A stretch of DNA of 64,000 nt, taken from contig NC_080568.1 of NCBI RefSeq assembly GCF_030253575.1, forward strand, positions 20,236,501 through 20,300,500, in the 5' to 3' direction. Origin of the DNA: Rhododendron vialii. Taxonomy: Eukaryota > Streptophyta > Magnoliopsida > Ericales > Ericaceae. The translations under genes and the position numbers were made by a program. Shown here piece after piece: positions 10,986 to 23,395 of the stretch; within the stretch, counting starts at the first letter, position 1, and every line of letters begins with the position of its first letter. A model generated the notes under the pieces. It saw only the letters and a list, made by a program, of their open reading frames with translations, was not told where the DNA came from and made no database searches.

Positions 10986-11147
10986 CAGGGTTGTGGGTGA
11001 GCATGATCTGCTTTATAAGGAAATCTTCTTCCTCCGAAGATGACAATGATTTTTCACTTCCTAGGAGTGCATGGCCGAAGAAAGCCTAAAGCTTATAGGT
11101 TGATAGGTTTGATATGGCCTTGTGACCTTGCTCTTTTGCTTTATATG
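10986..11147 (-). repeat. Tandem partial copy of SEO exon 1 and 5' flank
   Basis: About 160 bp here repeats 10826-10985 at roughly 85-90 % identity. Both contain GTGGGTGAGCA(C/T)GATCTGCT and the flank GGTTGATAGGTTTGAT. The original copy holds the coding start; in this upstream copy the equivalent ATG is soon followed by a stop, so it cannot encode the same N-terminus. It would be 5' leader or promoter of the SEO gene. Confidence 0.8.
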
Positions 11148-13025
11148 GGATGACTTTAGTAAAAATGACAAACATGTTCCCTACTTTGCTTGGACAAGTC
11201 ACATTCTCATTTATTCCTCTCTCAAATAGAAAAAAAAAAAAAAAAGTGGCTGTACCAAGTACTAACATATCTAACAATAAACAGCAGTGACATAGAAGCT
11301 CTTGGTATGTGGCTTCAAATGTTTGTAGTTCTCACTTTAGGTACTTACTATGGATTCTGACGCACACAACTCATTTTCATTAAGCCAAATTAACGGCAAC
11401 AAGAAAAGAGAAAAGGTAAAGAATTCGAAAAAGTAAAGGCAGGAGTAAAACATAAAAATATATATATCTTCGAAGTGTCCAGCAGCTAATTAATAAGTCT
11501 CATTTGCTCCAATGGCAGGCCAGAAAGTGGTAAGTGACTAGTATGCCATGATTACAGATTTGTGGAAATACTTGCAAAGAGGAAAGAATAGTGTCGATCT
11601 ACGCATTTCCGCTCTCTGCAATCGCTCTAAAATAGACTCATGGGTACGATGTAGAATGTCATGAACAACATAAGTGATGCCCCGCTAACACCAAGTGATT
11701 TTAGGAGAAATGGTGGAACTTGAAAAACCAAAGATACATGAGCTTTTTCACTTTAAGTATTTACCCTTATTCTTTCCTTCTGAAGATTGTCGTACGGATA
11801 CATGCTTAAAATATAGTTTCAAAGACCACTGTTTCTTGAAGAAAAAGTAGTTAAAGCAAATAATGGGGAATTAGATGTGGGGGCCTTATATTACACTTTT
11901 GAAGGTTAATGCAATTTTCCCACTTCATATGGAGCAACATACTCCAAGACTGAGACAGGATCCTATACCACACAATGGGCCTATCGAGCTTTTCTCTACC
12001 ACACGATGAATCTATCGAGCTTTGATCGTGGTGTGGAGACAGAGACAAGGAAGAATCAATGCACTACAATGCACCAAAGTGTGAATCTGTCTTTTGGTCA
12101 TCTGAAATCATACTAGAATTAGGCAAAGCTTTACTCCAGAGCATTTAGAAATTAAGGTGCTAGTTCACTTTTTCAAGAATTAATGAACATGACCCATCTC
12201 ATAATTTCCCCCCGCTACCAGGAAGACTAATTTCCTGCAATGTGCATTAAAAGAGAAAATTAAGCACTAACCTGAATTTGCAAATGAGTGGCCAGACTTC
12301 ATTTCAAAAGCCAATGGTGCTTCAGAGTCCACTAACTAGAAAGAATGGCTTAAGCCAAATTCATATACCCAAGCTGAGGTGACCAACTCTCTCCTTGGCC
12401 TGTTGATGAGCTAATGCCATTCTTGGTAAAGTCAGCAACTGCTCAACTACACTTTTCTTTCTTTTCTTTTTCATCATTATGTTTACCCTCGTACAGATTT
12501 CGAAGGGGAAAATAAAAATTGTTTGGACACAAAGATTCAGGCATAGATACATACGCAAGTGTCCAAAGCTGTTCAATGTATGCGTTCCACATGATGCATC
12601 ATTCATGTGGGAGGATCTAAGTCCGAACATCTATGTACATATCATTGCTAAAAAGAAAGGAATAATTTTGGGCTGCTGAAATGCGAGTATTTGACCAATT
12701 CATTTTTTAAAAAGGATCAGACATAGTAGAATCCATTTTTGCCACACTCTGATCTTCACAGCTGTCCTCTATTCTTGATCACAATGGATCCATGTTCGTT
12801 ATTTTTATTAGGTTCGAAATTTATTTGAAATTTAGGCAAACTCTACGTGTGTTATTTTTGGCCATTTCCACATGTTCGTTATTTTTGTTGGTCATGCTAG
12901 AAATTTATTTGAAGTTCTCAGAGTGCCCTCACATTGGCCACTCTGTAGACTGTACCAAAGAAAGTAAAAGGAAGCAATCATTTGACATGATAATATGGGA
13001 TAGTGAAGACTACAATTGACTATTC
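11041..13025. repeat. Segment X, copy 1: SEO upstream region duplicated at 54.1-55.8 kb
   Basis: Collinear similarity to 54111-55840 runs through the whole segment. Examples are CTTGTGACCTTGCTCTTTTG with AACATGTTCCCTACTTTGCT, AGCAGCTAATTA(A/T)TAAGTCTCATTTGCTCCA, AAGTGATGCCCC, and at the far end CCCTCACATTGGCCACTCT with GAAGCAATCA. Many small insertions separate the copies, so the duplication is old. No conserved open frame is shared, so it looks like non-coding promoter or flank sequence. Confidence 0.85.
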
Positions 13026-14439
13026 TGGTATCTATCATAACAGAAAAAAGACTACCCAAGAGTACTTCAGTTCCAAAGAGATGCCAAAATCCCCAAACAA
13101 TGTGGTCCAAACTCTTAAATAATTTTAATGATACAGAACTAAGAAGCATAGACATGGATAAACGTCGGAGACATTTTAATGCGTCCTTAGCATGTTCCAA
13201 GAGTATTGCCAACATGTCCTAGACTATCCACAAAGTGTCCAAGTAAAACAAAATATAATAACAACACTGGACAAGCATTTTGGCATGTCCAATACATGTC
13301 TAGAGAGTGCCGTGTGGTGTCTGCGACCAACACATGTCGGATATGGATTCTTCTCTGCTGCAGGGAATCACATAACGAATCAAGGATAAGAAAATCCATT
13401 CAAATAGGACACGGGCACCGAAAAAATCCAGAAAACTTGACATTCAATACTAACCACAAGATGCACATTCATTTATCTCAGGTAAAGAACCATCTGACAA
13501 ACATAGAGGGAGGTTGTACACCCTACTATAATCCTCCCAAAATTTAGCTCTCATGTAACTGCAACATAAACCAAATACCTGAAAAGCCAGGACAAAACAA
13601 AAAGCATTACTCTGGGAACAAGAAAGAAAGTGTAAAAGAAACATAACATTAGGAGAGGAAAATGATGGAAGGACAGAACCACATAACAAATACCACCAAC
13701 GACAGCTAAAAGAAAAACAAACAGCGAACTTGAACGAGGTTTGCACACCTTGAGTATTGTAAACATCAAGTAGAACAAGAAAATTACAACAGTGAACCAT
13801 CTCAAAACCACATCAAATAACAATCCACCTGAGTTAGGCATTCCCCGGCATGTGACAAGGGTGTGCCTATATCTAAAAGTAAACCTCAAAAGTTCCTGAT
13901 AAACAAGCAAAAAGATTGTACTGTTCAATAGATGTTTCAGTTAAAAAGACTAATAATCACCATTCACCGGATAATGTGGTTGTAATGAGAATCACATTAT
14001 GCTAGCAAAAATCAACTTTCTGAAAAACAATTTAAAGGTGGTTGATAAAACATTACTTGGTTCTCATCATATCAATGTGATCGGCACTGAATAATAAAAC
14101 AATACCCATATAAGTCCCTTGAGTGAAGAACATTTCTTAAAATAGCAATATATATACGTATAAAATATATTTCTTACTATCAATATGAAAATACACGTGA
14201 TTTGGACCACTGCTAAACACAAATTCTGCGTATGCCACTTACAGCAACTCCAACCAAATTACGAAAATCATCAATCCATGAAACAGGAAATATCAGTTTC
14301 TTCAAAGAAAGCAGGATCTTTCGATATTACTCCGAGGAAGAAATACATCAAAATTACAAACTAGCCTTGTAGCAAAATCAACGAACAACAAATTTAGGTC
14401 AGAAATGGAAAAATAACATCGAAAATCAGATCCTCATTT
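13026..14439. other. Unassigned; no gene supported
   Basis: Overlapping minus-strand frames near 13450-13928 encode very hydrophobic, Phe/Leu/Cys-rich chains. They reflect the pyrimidine-rich strand and have no recognised family. Several near-repeats of a TGTCC motif occur around 13195-13345. Confidence 0.35.
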
Positions 14440-14947
14440 TCAGAACCACAACACAAACAATGCACCAAATTACAAAAATCCCAAAAACATACCTCAAAAT
14501 AATCATCACAAACAGATTGAAAAGAACTAATCGAACCTAAATGAGGTAGGAATTGGACGAAAGCTCGGACATTAGTAGGGAACAAAGGTTAATCGATCAG
14601 CTATTGGAAGAAATAAAGAACAAGAAACACACCTGATACTGACGATTGAAACCCTAGAAATTACTCACCCCAGTTCGCACAGCCTTAGGAACACATAAAT
14701 GGAGCAATAATCGAGCGTCTTCTCTCAAGGACAGCAACAGCCGCTACAACAGTTGAACGGTACTTCCGCCTTGCCGACAAAGCAATGGAAAACGCAGTTA
14801 GACGCCAACAGTTTCGCCAGGAAATCAAGAAAAGAGTCATCTACAACTAAGAGGTTATTGCGTGAATGAAGGAAACTTAAAAGGACAATAACGTAATTTC
14901 ACGGTGTGGCTTGGCTTGCCGTCGTTCGTTCTTTTATTACAAGAGTA
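14440..14947 (-). repeat. Dispersed repeat with leader-like sequence, copy 1
   Basis: About 500 bp is roughly 90 % identical to 31890-32394, including AATTGGACGAAAGCTCGGAC, CGATCAGCTATTGGAAGAAA and GCTTGGCTTGCC. On the minus strand it resembles a 5' leader with a first intron (GGTGAGTAATTTC then CAG). Similarity stops exactly at A14947, where CTAG of a Helitron-like 3' end follows; the other copy continues with TTGATTGATC. The last ~85 bp also match 30414-30499, so they look like a mobile-element terminus. Confidence 0.7.
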
Positions 14948-14975
14948 CTAGTGTAATGCCCGTGCTCCGCACATT
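14948..14975 (-). mobile_element. Helitron-like 3' terminus
   Basis: On the minus strand the sequence reads GTGC-GGA-GCAC, then ten bases, then CTAG. This is the hairpin-spacer-CTRR layout of a Helitron 3' end, bordered by A on the plus side. The comparable site at 32394/32395 is A|T, the Helitron target. The element would extend to the right; its other end is not identified. Confidence 0.55.
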
Positions 14976-16000
14976 TTCTCGTGCTCATTGTATTCATTGG
15001 TAATCGTGTGTTTTTTGGTTCCAAAATTTTTGACTTGCACTAAAGACCCAAAAAAGCAGGATATGCAACAATAAGGAGAATCAACCTTAGAACCAGAGAG
15101 ATGAAAATATACATAAAAGTCGTATATTTTGAACTTCGTTCATAAAGTTTAAATTTCATTACCAACTACTAGCTGGAAAACGTCATTTGTAATAACCTCC
15201 CCAGGAAAGAAAACGCAAAGGCTGGCCAGAAGAGCCCTATCCTTGTATCCTACATCTTTGAATGGATAAAAGCCGCCTCGCTCACTCCCGGAACTTCAAC
15301 ATACATCCCAAGTATGGAGGACCCCATGCATACCAACTCTGTCAAGACGTAGACAACTCTAAGACCAATCCAAACATGCCGATAACCTATCCTACCCCCA
15401 TTACATGCAAACGGAAGGAAACTGCTCGCGTTCTCCAAAATCTAAATGGCATTCTCCAATAGCATGGACATCACCGTATTGGACCAATGGACCTCAAGAA
15501 GTGGAAAGTTCCTTTCTCCTGACCACACCAAGATATGCCACGGTAAAATATACCATGACAAGCCATCTTGGCAATCTATCAAAAGCCCGGTAAAATCCGG
15601 ATGTCAAGAACTCAACCCAAGAATGGGTAGAGACAATACGCTACTTCCCAATACTTCCATGTATCGCGAAGGGATATGATATATGGGAGACATGCTAGAG
15701 TTCTCCACCATCACTTTACCTACTCGCCTTTTGAAGAAAAGTAATGAATGCTCAAAGGCATCTCGATGGAAGATCTTGGTGGGGCCAGAAAATGTTGTAG
15801 CTTCCACCAACCAACTATGGGTATCGTACTACATAAAAAGCGACAATTATTACCACTAAAGCGACAATTATTCCCTGCTATATGAATTGGAAATATTCCA
15901 CATAAGCATTCCCAGGGAAAAGGATAATTGACTTTAAAAAATAAGGAAAAAAAGAAGCACACCCATATCCCTGCTTCCATATAATTTTATAGTACTACTA
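14976..16000. other. Possible interior of a Helitron-like element; no gene recognised
   Basis: Between about 15200 and 15810 the GC content is higher and both strands carry open frames of 60-80 codons. None could be matched to a family. On the minus strand several frames follow each other (for example SWLVEATTFSGPTKIFHRDA near 15800), which may be a decayed coding fragment. Function unknown. Confidence 0.3.
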
Positions 16001-16036
16001 CTAGGTGAGGCACGCGTGCAGCACGCGGAGTGTCGT
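16001..16036 (-). mobile_element. Helitron-like 3' terminus
   Basis: On the minus strand a GCGTG-CTG-CACGC hairpin is followed by about nine bases and then CTAG at 16001-16004. This is the same layout and orientation as the termini at 14948 and 21266. It is bordered on the plus side by A. Confidence 0.5.
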
Positions 16037-17880
16037 GCCTGTGAATTTTGTGTCCGTGATGCGGTAGTAGGTTTCATGATGAAGTTTTTAGGTATGTACA
16101 TTGAGGTAAACGTTAAGTCTATGTGAATACCAATTATCAGTTTTGAAATCCGAAAATACCAAGGATGAAGTAAGCACACACCCCTTTAGAGCCTGTTTTT
16201 TGCAGCTTGAATTGATAAGCCAGGATCAAACTCAAATGCTAAGGCTAACATTCTACAATCAAATATGAAGTTTTGTAGTAAAATAAACATCAGTGCAATA
16301 GGTAAGAATGTCGACGCATATAAGACCTTTGGTCTTAACCCATCTCAAAGGCTGAAGAGAGGCCAAACTTGCACTAAAGTTGCTGAAGCAGCGTCCACAC
16401 AATTAGAGGTGGGACAATATGGAAGTTTTCATCTCCAAACTACCCAAAAGTCTTCATGCAAGTGGAGAGAACCCTATGCATTCTATTTCATTTGACACTT
16501 AAACTAAAATTCTTAGCCAATGATTAAAGGTAGAAAACATTACATAGAGCATCACATTGAAGCTCATAATCAATGGTCAACAATCAATGGTCAACGTAGA
16601 GTGTGATTGAAGGCTTACTGCTTCATTAAACAAGCTACTGATCTATGCCAAGGACAGTATCAAAGGGTGATTATAATCCTGTCGTTAACCCATACAATCA
16701 CCAATCATACCTGAAAAGGATAAAATTGAAATTAGCTCCAAGAATGACTTACCCAAATTGTGTATTTCTTGCATGATATCTATTATTTGTCTCTATGTCA
16801 CATTACAACATGCTGAAGGGAAAATGGGAGGGAAGTTTTGGGTGGTGATGCATCAAAAGCGAGACACAGAACTTAATTTAGCACATGTATAAAATGTGGG
16901 GGAGAAGGATAATACTTCTATTATTTGTTATATACGTATCGTTACATATTTATAACTGGTTTGCCATGGTGATAGTTCTCCTGCGAAAATGAATTTTATA
17001 GGTATCAGTGACACAAAAACAAAGGAATCATGCCAACTAAATCATAGCAGCTACTATTAGATAAAGACAAAAACAACACTCACTATCGTTCACTATATAT
17101 CAAACACTTCATTGACAACTAAATATGTACACTTATGAATATGTCATCCATCTAGCTATTGCTTTTTACATCCCAATTGTGGATGTCCTTGTTCAAAATA
17201 AAGGCAGCCACATTTTTCTCTAATTTATTTATTTACTTATAAATAAATAAAAAACAAAGGCACCCGCACTTGAATAAGTAGTCTGCTTTGTTTAGATGGG
17301 TCGTAGTTTTAAACGAATTCGGTTTAATCAATTTGTTGGAGCCATGGTAACAAATTTGGTTTATCGATTCTAGATGGTACCCAATTTCAGCCTCAAAACG
17401 AGTTCATGAGTAGGGATTGTGGCCTATAGTGAAGTATAGCTTCGAGAGTCTACAAAAATAAAAATTGGAGATAAAGAAAAAGTCTCTTAAATAGGTGATC
17501 AAAAACACATGGTCAAAAAAAAAAAAAAAAAAAAATTATTCAGCACAACAACATATCAATCCTTCATTGTTCCATATAGATCATTTCATAGAAAACTCAC
17601 CTAAATGTTGAACCCAAATAAAGCAGAATCAGTGAGGCAGTGGTGTCCAATCATTCTCTGGCAGTCTCAATAGAAACTCTAGACATCAGTACGAGAAAAA
17701 GATAAAACAATCCTCACTTATATTCATACATCATCTGCTGAAAACATTAAATAATTACAAGTCAAAATATATAGGAGAAGAAAGTGCCAAGTTCTACGAA
17801 GCGGACTTCATGTTGTACCTCACCTGCCGAAAGCTACAAACATCACTGCCACAGCTCTGTCATCGTTTGCATACAACAAT
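16037..17880. other. Unassigned, no gene recognised
   Basis: AT-rich sequence. A 76-codon plus frame at 16265-16495 has no recognised similarity. There is a poly-A run near 17516-17535. Confidence 0.35.
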
Positions 17881-18076
17881 GGCCTGCAAGTAACTGTCAG
17901 TACAATAAGCAATACGAAAGACATATCATAAAAAATAAAACATAAAGATATCTTTTTTGGGACGTATTCATGTACAATGGCCTGCAAGTAACTATCAATA
18001 CAATAAGCAATACAAACGACATATCATAAAAAATAAAACATAAAGATATCTTTTTTGGGAGGTATTCATGTAGCCG
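17881..18076. repeat. 98-bp tandem duplication
   Basis: GGCCTGCAAGTAACT begins at 17881 and again at 17979, and the following ~95 bp match with a few differences, including CATAAAGATATCTTTTTTGG. Both units end in the first ~20 bp of the SINE remnant at 18057, so the duplication arose after that insertion or across it. Confidence 0.85.
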
Positions 18077-18129
18077 ACCCCAAGTGATTGGGACGTAAGG
18101 CTCGGTTTGGTTTGGTTTGGTTTGGTTTA
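18057..18129 (+). mobile_element. 3' remnant of an Au-type SINE with target duplication
   Basis: The text CATGTAGCCGACCCCAAGTG followed by ATTGGGACGTAAGGCT and a (GGTTT)n tail matches the 3' region I know from plant Au-type SINEs. It is bordered by a perfect 16-bp repeat TAAAGATATCTTTTTT (18041-18056 and 18130-18145), as expected of LINE-style integration. Only about 70 bp of the element is present, so it is 5' truncated. Confidence 0.6.
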
Positions 18130-18145
18130 TAAAGATATCTTTTTT

Positions 18146-19610
18146 GTTAGGACGAAGCAATGTTACCACAATGGAGTTCCCTAACAGGTCATATGATCAT
18201 GTTCAGTTAAAATCTCATCAGAAACCAATATACAGGATAGCCAAAAGTGAGGCCCCATAGCTTCTCCAGAACCCACTAGAAAGAAATCTATTTTTTAGTT
18301 GTGTTCTTTGTAATATCAGTTTCCACGTATATTGTATCATAAACTTGAGCCCGTTGTACAGAAGATACCAAGAGACAGTATTGGCCCATAAAACCATATA
18401 TCTCAACTTCCAATTTAAAATACTTAAATTCTTTAAACCACCCAGTTTCAACCACCAATGCTCCTTTTTGCATTTAGAGAATCACAAACTAATAGCATAT
18501 ACCTCAAAGTGACTAACCAAGTTTGTTAAGGCATTAGCTTAACAGGTGCAGGCCTGGAGGGATCCGCAAAGATGCTGTGTTTGTCAAGACTCAAAATGAG
18601 AGGCAATCTATGCCAAAAATGGGCATGCATGTACATAGAGATAAATGGAGTAGGACTTGGAACATTTTTTCTCAAGAAGTCGATTAGTAGGTTCTGCGAC
18701 TCTGTGAACATATTGCTGACAATGTATCAAATATCCTCGATCCATATATCTTCACTATTTATGTTAGTTTACCACAACCATGCCCAATTTCCCTTGAAAA
18801 GTTAGATAACTAATCGGTAATACGAACTCAATTTAAATAAACTACATCAAGAGGGTCCAAAATAGTTTTGTGAGGTAAAAAATTCTTTTTGAGTGAAATT
18901 CAGCATTGATAGCATGCTCCAACAAATTGACCAGAGCAAAGCACACTCAAACAAATTCATTCTTGAAATAAGAGTACCATCCCTCCAAGCACAAATAATA
19001 CAAATCATCCATATAGGCCATATGTTTTTCTTACTGTATCAGAATACGTAATACAATAAAGATGCTACACATACAAACGAAAACCTTTTTACAAATCTTC
19101 TCTCTAGTTGGACTTTCATGAGCCATCTTTTGGAGAGGGTGTTAAAATCTTTGTTCCAAAGCTTCACACAGATGAGTTGAGCAGAACTTCGGGTTTGATA
19201 AACTGGTTTGATCATTTGGATAAATGCAGTAAAAACACTCACAATAAGAACCGGCCGTACTCGCACTAACAAAACAGAACCTAATATTAATTGTTGATCA
19301 ACCTATTGAGTCATTGATTGTGGGAGGTGGTGTTGAGTCTGTTGGCTATGCAGTTTAAAAATCCATTTTAAACATCAAATGCCTCTTCTATCGCTACATC
19401 AAGACAGATTTTTTGAAGCGGAAACTCGTGGGAAAAAAAGAAAACATGATTTCAACCATTAAAGAATTCAAAGCCAGAGAGATCTCATAAAACCCTATTT
19501 TCCCACATCAGAGGCAAATAGTGACAGAAATTAGCAGGAAAGACACAATAGTACAAACAATTCATACGAGAAAACCAAAAAAGGAAAAGGAAAGAGAGTC
19601 AGAAAGAGAC
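18146..19610. other. Unassigned, no gene recognised
   Basis: AT-rich sequence without a convincing open frame or terminal repeats. Confidence 0.35.
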
Positions 19611-20080
19611 CTATGGGCTTTGTTTTGACGCTTAGCTCCGCTGACTTTGGCGAAGAACTTGTTGAGAAGTAATCTCTTCATGGCTTATCAAAACTACAAT
19701 GACAAAGCCAGACCATGTCTGCCAGGTGAGTTAGGAAAATTTTAAAAATAAGTCCCTGATTGTAGATGCTAACTTACATCGCAAAACTTTTCGAACCTAA
19801 AAGGCATCCAATTCCTGCAAACATCAAGGGAAAATAGTAAAGATCTACGATCACAATGAAGCCAGTATAATCGATCATGGACACAACAAACTATGTCAAA
19901 AAAAGAAATTTTTTTAAAGATTGCCAATCCGAGTTTTTTATTTCATCATTCAGATATACCTATTCTTTTGCATTTTCTTCAAGTTTTTCCAAATCGATTG
20001 AGTTTCATGGTCAATATCCTCATCTATACCATCGGAGTCTTCAATTCCCTCCAATTCCTCGTTCTTTTCGGGTGTGGTTT
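19611..20080 (-). pseudogene. Possible exon fragments of an unidentified host gene
   Basis: One candidate first exon (19611-19681, minus) starts ATG and reads MKRLLLNKFFAKVSGAKRQ up to a clean donor, AG|GTCTC. Another (about 19960-20080) reads KNEELEGIEDSDGIDEDIDH followed by SIWKNLKKMQKN and ends at AG|GTATATC. Their order on the minus strand does not place the ATG exon first, so they need not belong together. The family was not recognised. Given nearby Helitron-like ends they may be captured fragments. Confidence 0.3.
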
Positions 20081-20433
20081 TGACACTCAAAGCGACTATA
20101 AATTTATGGAAAACTCAACTCGACGGAACTCATTTGTTCACGTCGTCAGCCTGTATTTCCAAATGAATCTCGTCAAGCAAAAAATGTGAGCAGAAAAACT
20201 AAAAATCAAGATCAACTTGCCCTAGCACAAACAGAAAATCAAAATTCCAGGAAGACATCAACTCACCCAACTCATGAGATAAGCGCAGAGGCAAAGGAAT
20301 GGCAGATATCAAAGGACCAAACTCGTACAGTTCCCTTGGTTGTTAGCGATGATCTCGATGCGATTGTGCTCCCAAACTTTGACGCATGAGTATGTTGTTC
20401 CGAGATCTATTCTAATCACTGGTCCTGAATAGC

Positions 20434-20656
20434 AAATACACCCTCAATAGAAAATATATTGCAAAACTAAGAACACTACAAACAAATCTATAAGCACCAT
20501 GTGGTATGCTTAAAACAATCATATCAAACACTACAAATGGATCTATAAGCACCCTCAAACACACTCAATAGCAAATATATATTCAAACCAAGAACACCAC
20601 AAACAGATCTATAAGCGCCATGCGACATGCTTAAAACAACCATATCAAACAACACA
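20434..20656. repeat. Degenerate tandem repeat, unit about 125 bp
   Basis: AAGAACACYACAAACARATC, ATAAGCRCCATG and ATGCTTAAAACAAYCATATC recur about 125 bp apart. A partial third match lies between them (CACTACAAATGGATCTATAA). Confidence 0.7.
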
Positions 20657-20968
20657 AGAAGCAAAGAACCCAACCTTAGGGGAAAATAGTATCAACTTAA
20701 TCGCATAAAAAAACCCAGCTATTGTATCATCAGAAGAAGAGATAAACAAAACAATATATATCACACATTCAGAACTATATTGCTTCTTTTGATTGTCAAA
20801 AAAACTTTTGTCCCAAAATTTCATATAACTCTTATAAACTCCATCATAACGTATGCGTCAGGAAAATCTGGAACATTATGAATACCTAATAAAAAAGAAG
20901 CAAATATTAAAAAAATACAGGAAAGCACAAACAGGAGACCAGAATCACAGGAAAAATCGAGAGGAATG

Positions 20969-21248
20969 TACCCTGGATGGGTAGGAAACATGTGGATTAA
21001 GTACGCATGGATCAAAACAAATCAGGAAGCACAATAAATCGGCTGGACTACGTATATATTTATGGAAGGGAGATCTATAGCCACGATCGATTTCGGAAAC
21101 CAACAATCTACAGCTTGCATGGGTAAAAAACATGCAGATTAAGTACGCGGAGAAACAAAACAAATCAGAAAGCACAATAAATAGTCCAAACTACATTTAT
21201 GGAAGGGAGAACTACAGCCTCGATCGATTTCGGAAACCAACAATCTGC
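20969..21248. repeat. Tandem repeat, unit about 140 bp, next to a Helitron-like end
   Basis: Two copies share GATTAAGTACGC, AACAAATCAGRAAGCACAAT, TTATGGAAGGGAGA and CGATCGATTTCGGAAACCAA. The second ends 17 bp before the CTAG at 21266. Confidence 0.75.
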
Positions 21249-21265
21249 AGCATACAATATAAATA

Positions 21266-21295
21266 CTAGTGTAATTCAACGTGCTTTGCACGACA
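21266..21295 (-). mobile_element. Helitron-like 3' terminus
   Basis: On the minus strand CGTGC-AAA-GCACG, then ten bases (TTGAATTACA), then CTAG: the hairpin and CTRR end of a Helitron. It shares ATTACACTAG with the terminus at 14948. It is bordered by A on the plus side. The element would extend to higher coordinates, across the gene fragments at 23.4-29.2 kb. Confidence 0.6.
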
Positions 21296-21475
21296 CCACG
21301 TGCTCAATCTTTGAGAATTTTGGTTGAGCTTGGACAATAGTGGTTTCATAGAGAAAAATATTTAGAGTATCAAGCATTTCTTATTTGCAGATACATAAAT
21401 CATTCAGCCTCTAATATTATGCTAATAATTATCCTCCAAACAAAGAGACCCTGCAAGTAATTCTATATTCAATAT

Positions 21476-21931
21476 ATGCATGGAGTGGAAAAAGAGAGTT
21501 ACAAAGGGATCAAAGCCCTAGAAAGCAAAGTACTACATATCTTTAAAAGTACTCCATATGATAGTGAAAATAAGAGATGCGAAATGCTATTTACAAAATT
21601 AACAAGGAGCAAGCAAGAAGAAGACAATAGAGAACCAGCTTTGCCTATAAAGAAAACATTCTCCTACTTGGCAAGCGCAGATCTCTCGCCAAATATCGGA
21701 GCGAAACTGCAAAGTCACTCTGTTGCTCTTCCGGTAATTGATGGTAGCCTGTTAACTAGAACAAAAATCAGAAGGCTTATTCTTCTCAACTTGGTTTTTG
21801 AAAGATCCAAAGCTAAGACACTCTTAAGGAGATTTACAAGATTGTATCTGTCGAGTGGCACAAAAAACTCAATCCATCAAAAAGATCCTCCAACCAAGTA
21901 TCAAATGGACATTAATAATTTACCTAAATAA
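21476..21931 (+). CDS. Hypothetical 151-residue open frame, doubtful
   Basis: An open frame of 151 codons just inside the proposed Helitron 3' end. It is basic and Lys/Ser/Leu-rich (for example LLRRFTRLYLSSGTKNSIH near its end). No domain, homologue or splice signal was recognised. It is longer than neighbouring chance frames, but its composition does not argue for coding. Confidence 0.2.
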   Translation: MHGVEKESYKGIKALESKVLHIFKSTPYDSENKRCEMLFTKLTRSKQEEDNREPALPIKKTFSYLASADLSPNIGAKLQSHSVALPVIDGSLLTRTKIRRLILLNLVFERSKAKTLLRRFTRLYLSSGTKNSIHQKDPPTKYQMDINNLPK

Positions 21932-23395
21932 GCTAATCCCAAGAACATGCTATTAAGGACAACTGTCCTAGTTATTGAAAGGAAAGTTCGGCCATTCATC
22001 TTTTTTGTCTTTTTTTTTTTTGACAAGAAAAAAAATTCCATCCCCCGTGTTCATTCTGGCGAGTTTTAGCATCCATCTACCGAAAAAGGCATTTAACAAG
22101 GATAGATTTTTTGGGAAGGGGAAGAGTGAAGCTTATAATCATAGATGTTCAATCTAGAAATTATTCTTTCCTCCTTTGCCTGATGGAATTCACTGCATAG
22201 GCTACATGATAACATTCTACTCAACTCAACTCAACAGACCTTGTCTCAATTATATTTGGTTCCAAATTTCAGCAGTGTCGTTTGACACCACAACACTTGG
22301 CTTCGCACTTGAGACAGGAGAAGATGACCTAAAGCTTAATTGAGGACATAAGATTTCAAATGTAGTCAAACAAGAGCAAACAAATAGTAGTAATGGCATC
22401 AAAGATTGGATATCATTTCTCTAGATGCTACTGGAAATAATATGGTATCACATTGATGTTTTGAAACTTGATTTTGATAGGTCTTGTAGAACTAAAAACT
22501 AGCATTAATCATGACTTCTTGAATAAGCCTATTGAACGAAATCTTTGTCTGTGACACTGTCCTACCTTATCGCCCCAATCAATGTTCTCCTAAGCCTTCC
22601 AACTATTTCTTTGCCACTGTCTTTCATTAGTGCTGCATCTCAATTCATCCTGATAGATTCATTTCAAATTATAATTTCTCATAATGCCAACATCGATTTC
22701 AATACTCTCGTCCAGCTACAGTAATTGTGCAAATATATTCTCCCTAACCAGTAACCACCTAACATGGGTGCATACAGCATAGTAGATCTTATATCAGGCT
22801 TATCAAATGTACCCTTTCAACTTCATTGCTAACTTCTGTTAAAAAAAAAAAACTTCACTGCTACCCCGTGATCACACAACATATCTGATGCACATCTCTT
22901 TCATCCATCCCTCCCTAATTCCAAGATTCACATCCTCCAAAAGTTGTCCATGTTTCTGAGTAAATGACCAAGCTATCAAAAGTCTCCGCTCTTAAGTATC
23001 AGCTGCCTATAAAGTTCTACTCAATCTTCATCTTAATCTATCTTTGCTAAAATTACACTCCATCTCTCAGTTCTCCTTACACAGTTCAGATTCCAGTGTA
23101 TATTATGACAAGTCTAGCTCATAGTTTACTTTTCTGTTTTCCCCAGCCAAAACTATATCTTCGGCCTCTATAAACAAGATACACCAATTATCATCCTCTT
23201 GAATACTCCTATTTAGTTCATCCACAAGGACCACAACTAAGGTCAGCAAATTCAAAAAACTTTGAAACACTCATTTTAACCTAGCTTACAAAACAGAAAA
23301 CAGAGTGGATGGCATCTATGTAGACACTATCAAACGAAGATGATGACTTACCCCATAAAAAAACAAACAAATACGTGCCCCGTCAACAGAAGAAG
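21932..23395. other. Unassigned, no gene recognised
   Basis: Mostly AT-rich, with a run of pyrimidine-rich text near 22540-23130. Nothing could be assigned to a family. Confidence 0.35.

Noticed and set aside
13450-13928. Two overlapping hydrophobic minus-strand frames resembling membrane proteins
   Set aside because: Composition of a pyrimidine-rich strand explains the Phe/Leu content; two frames are open at once and no family fits.
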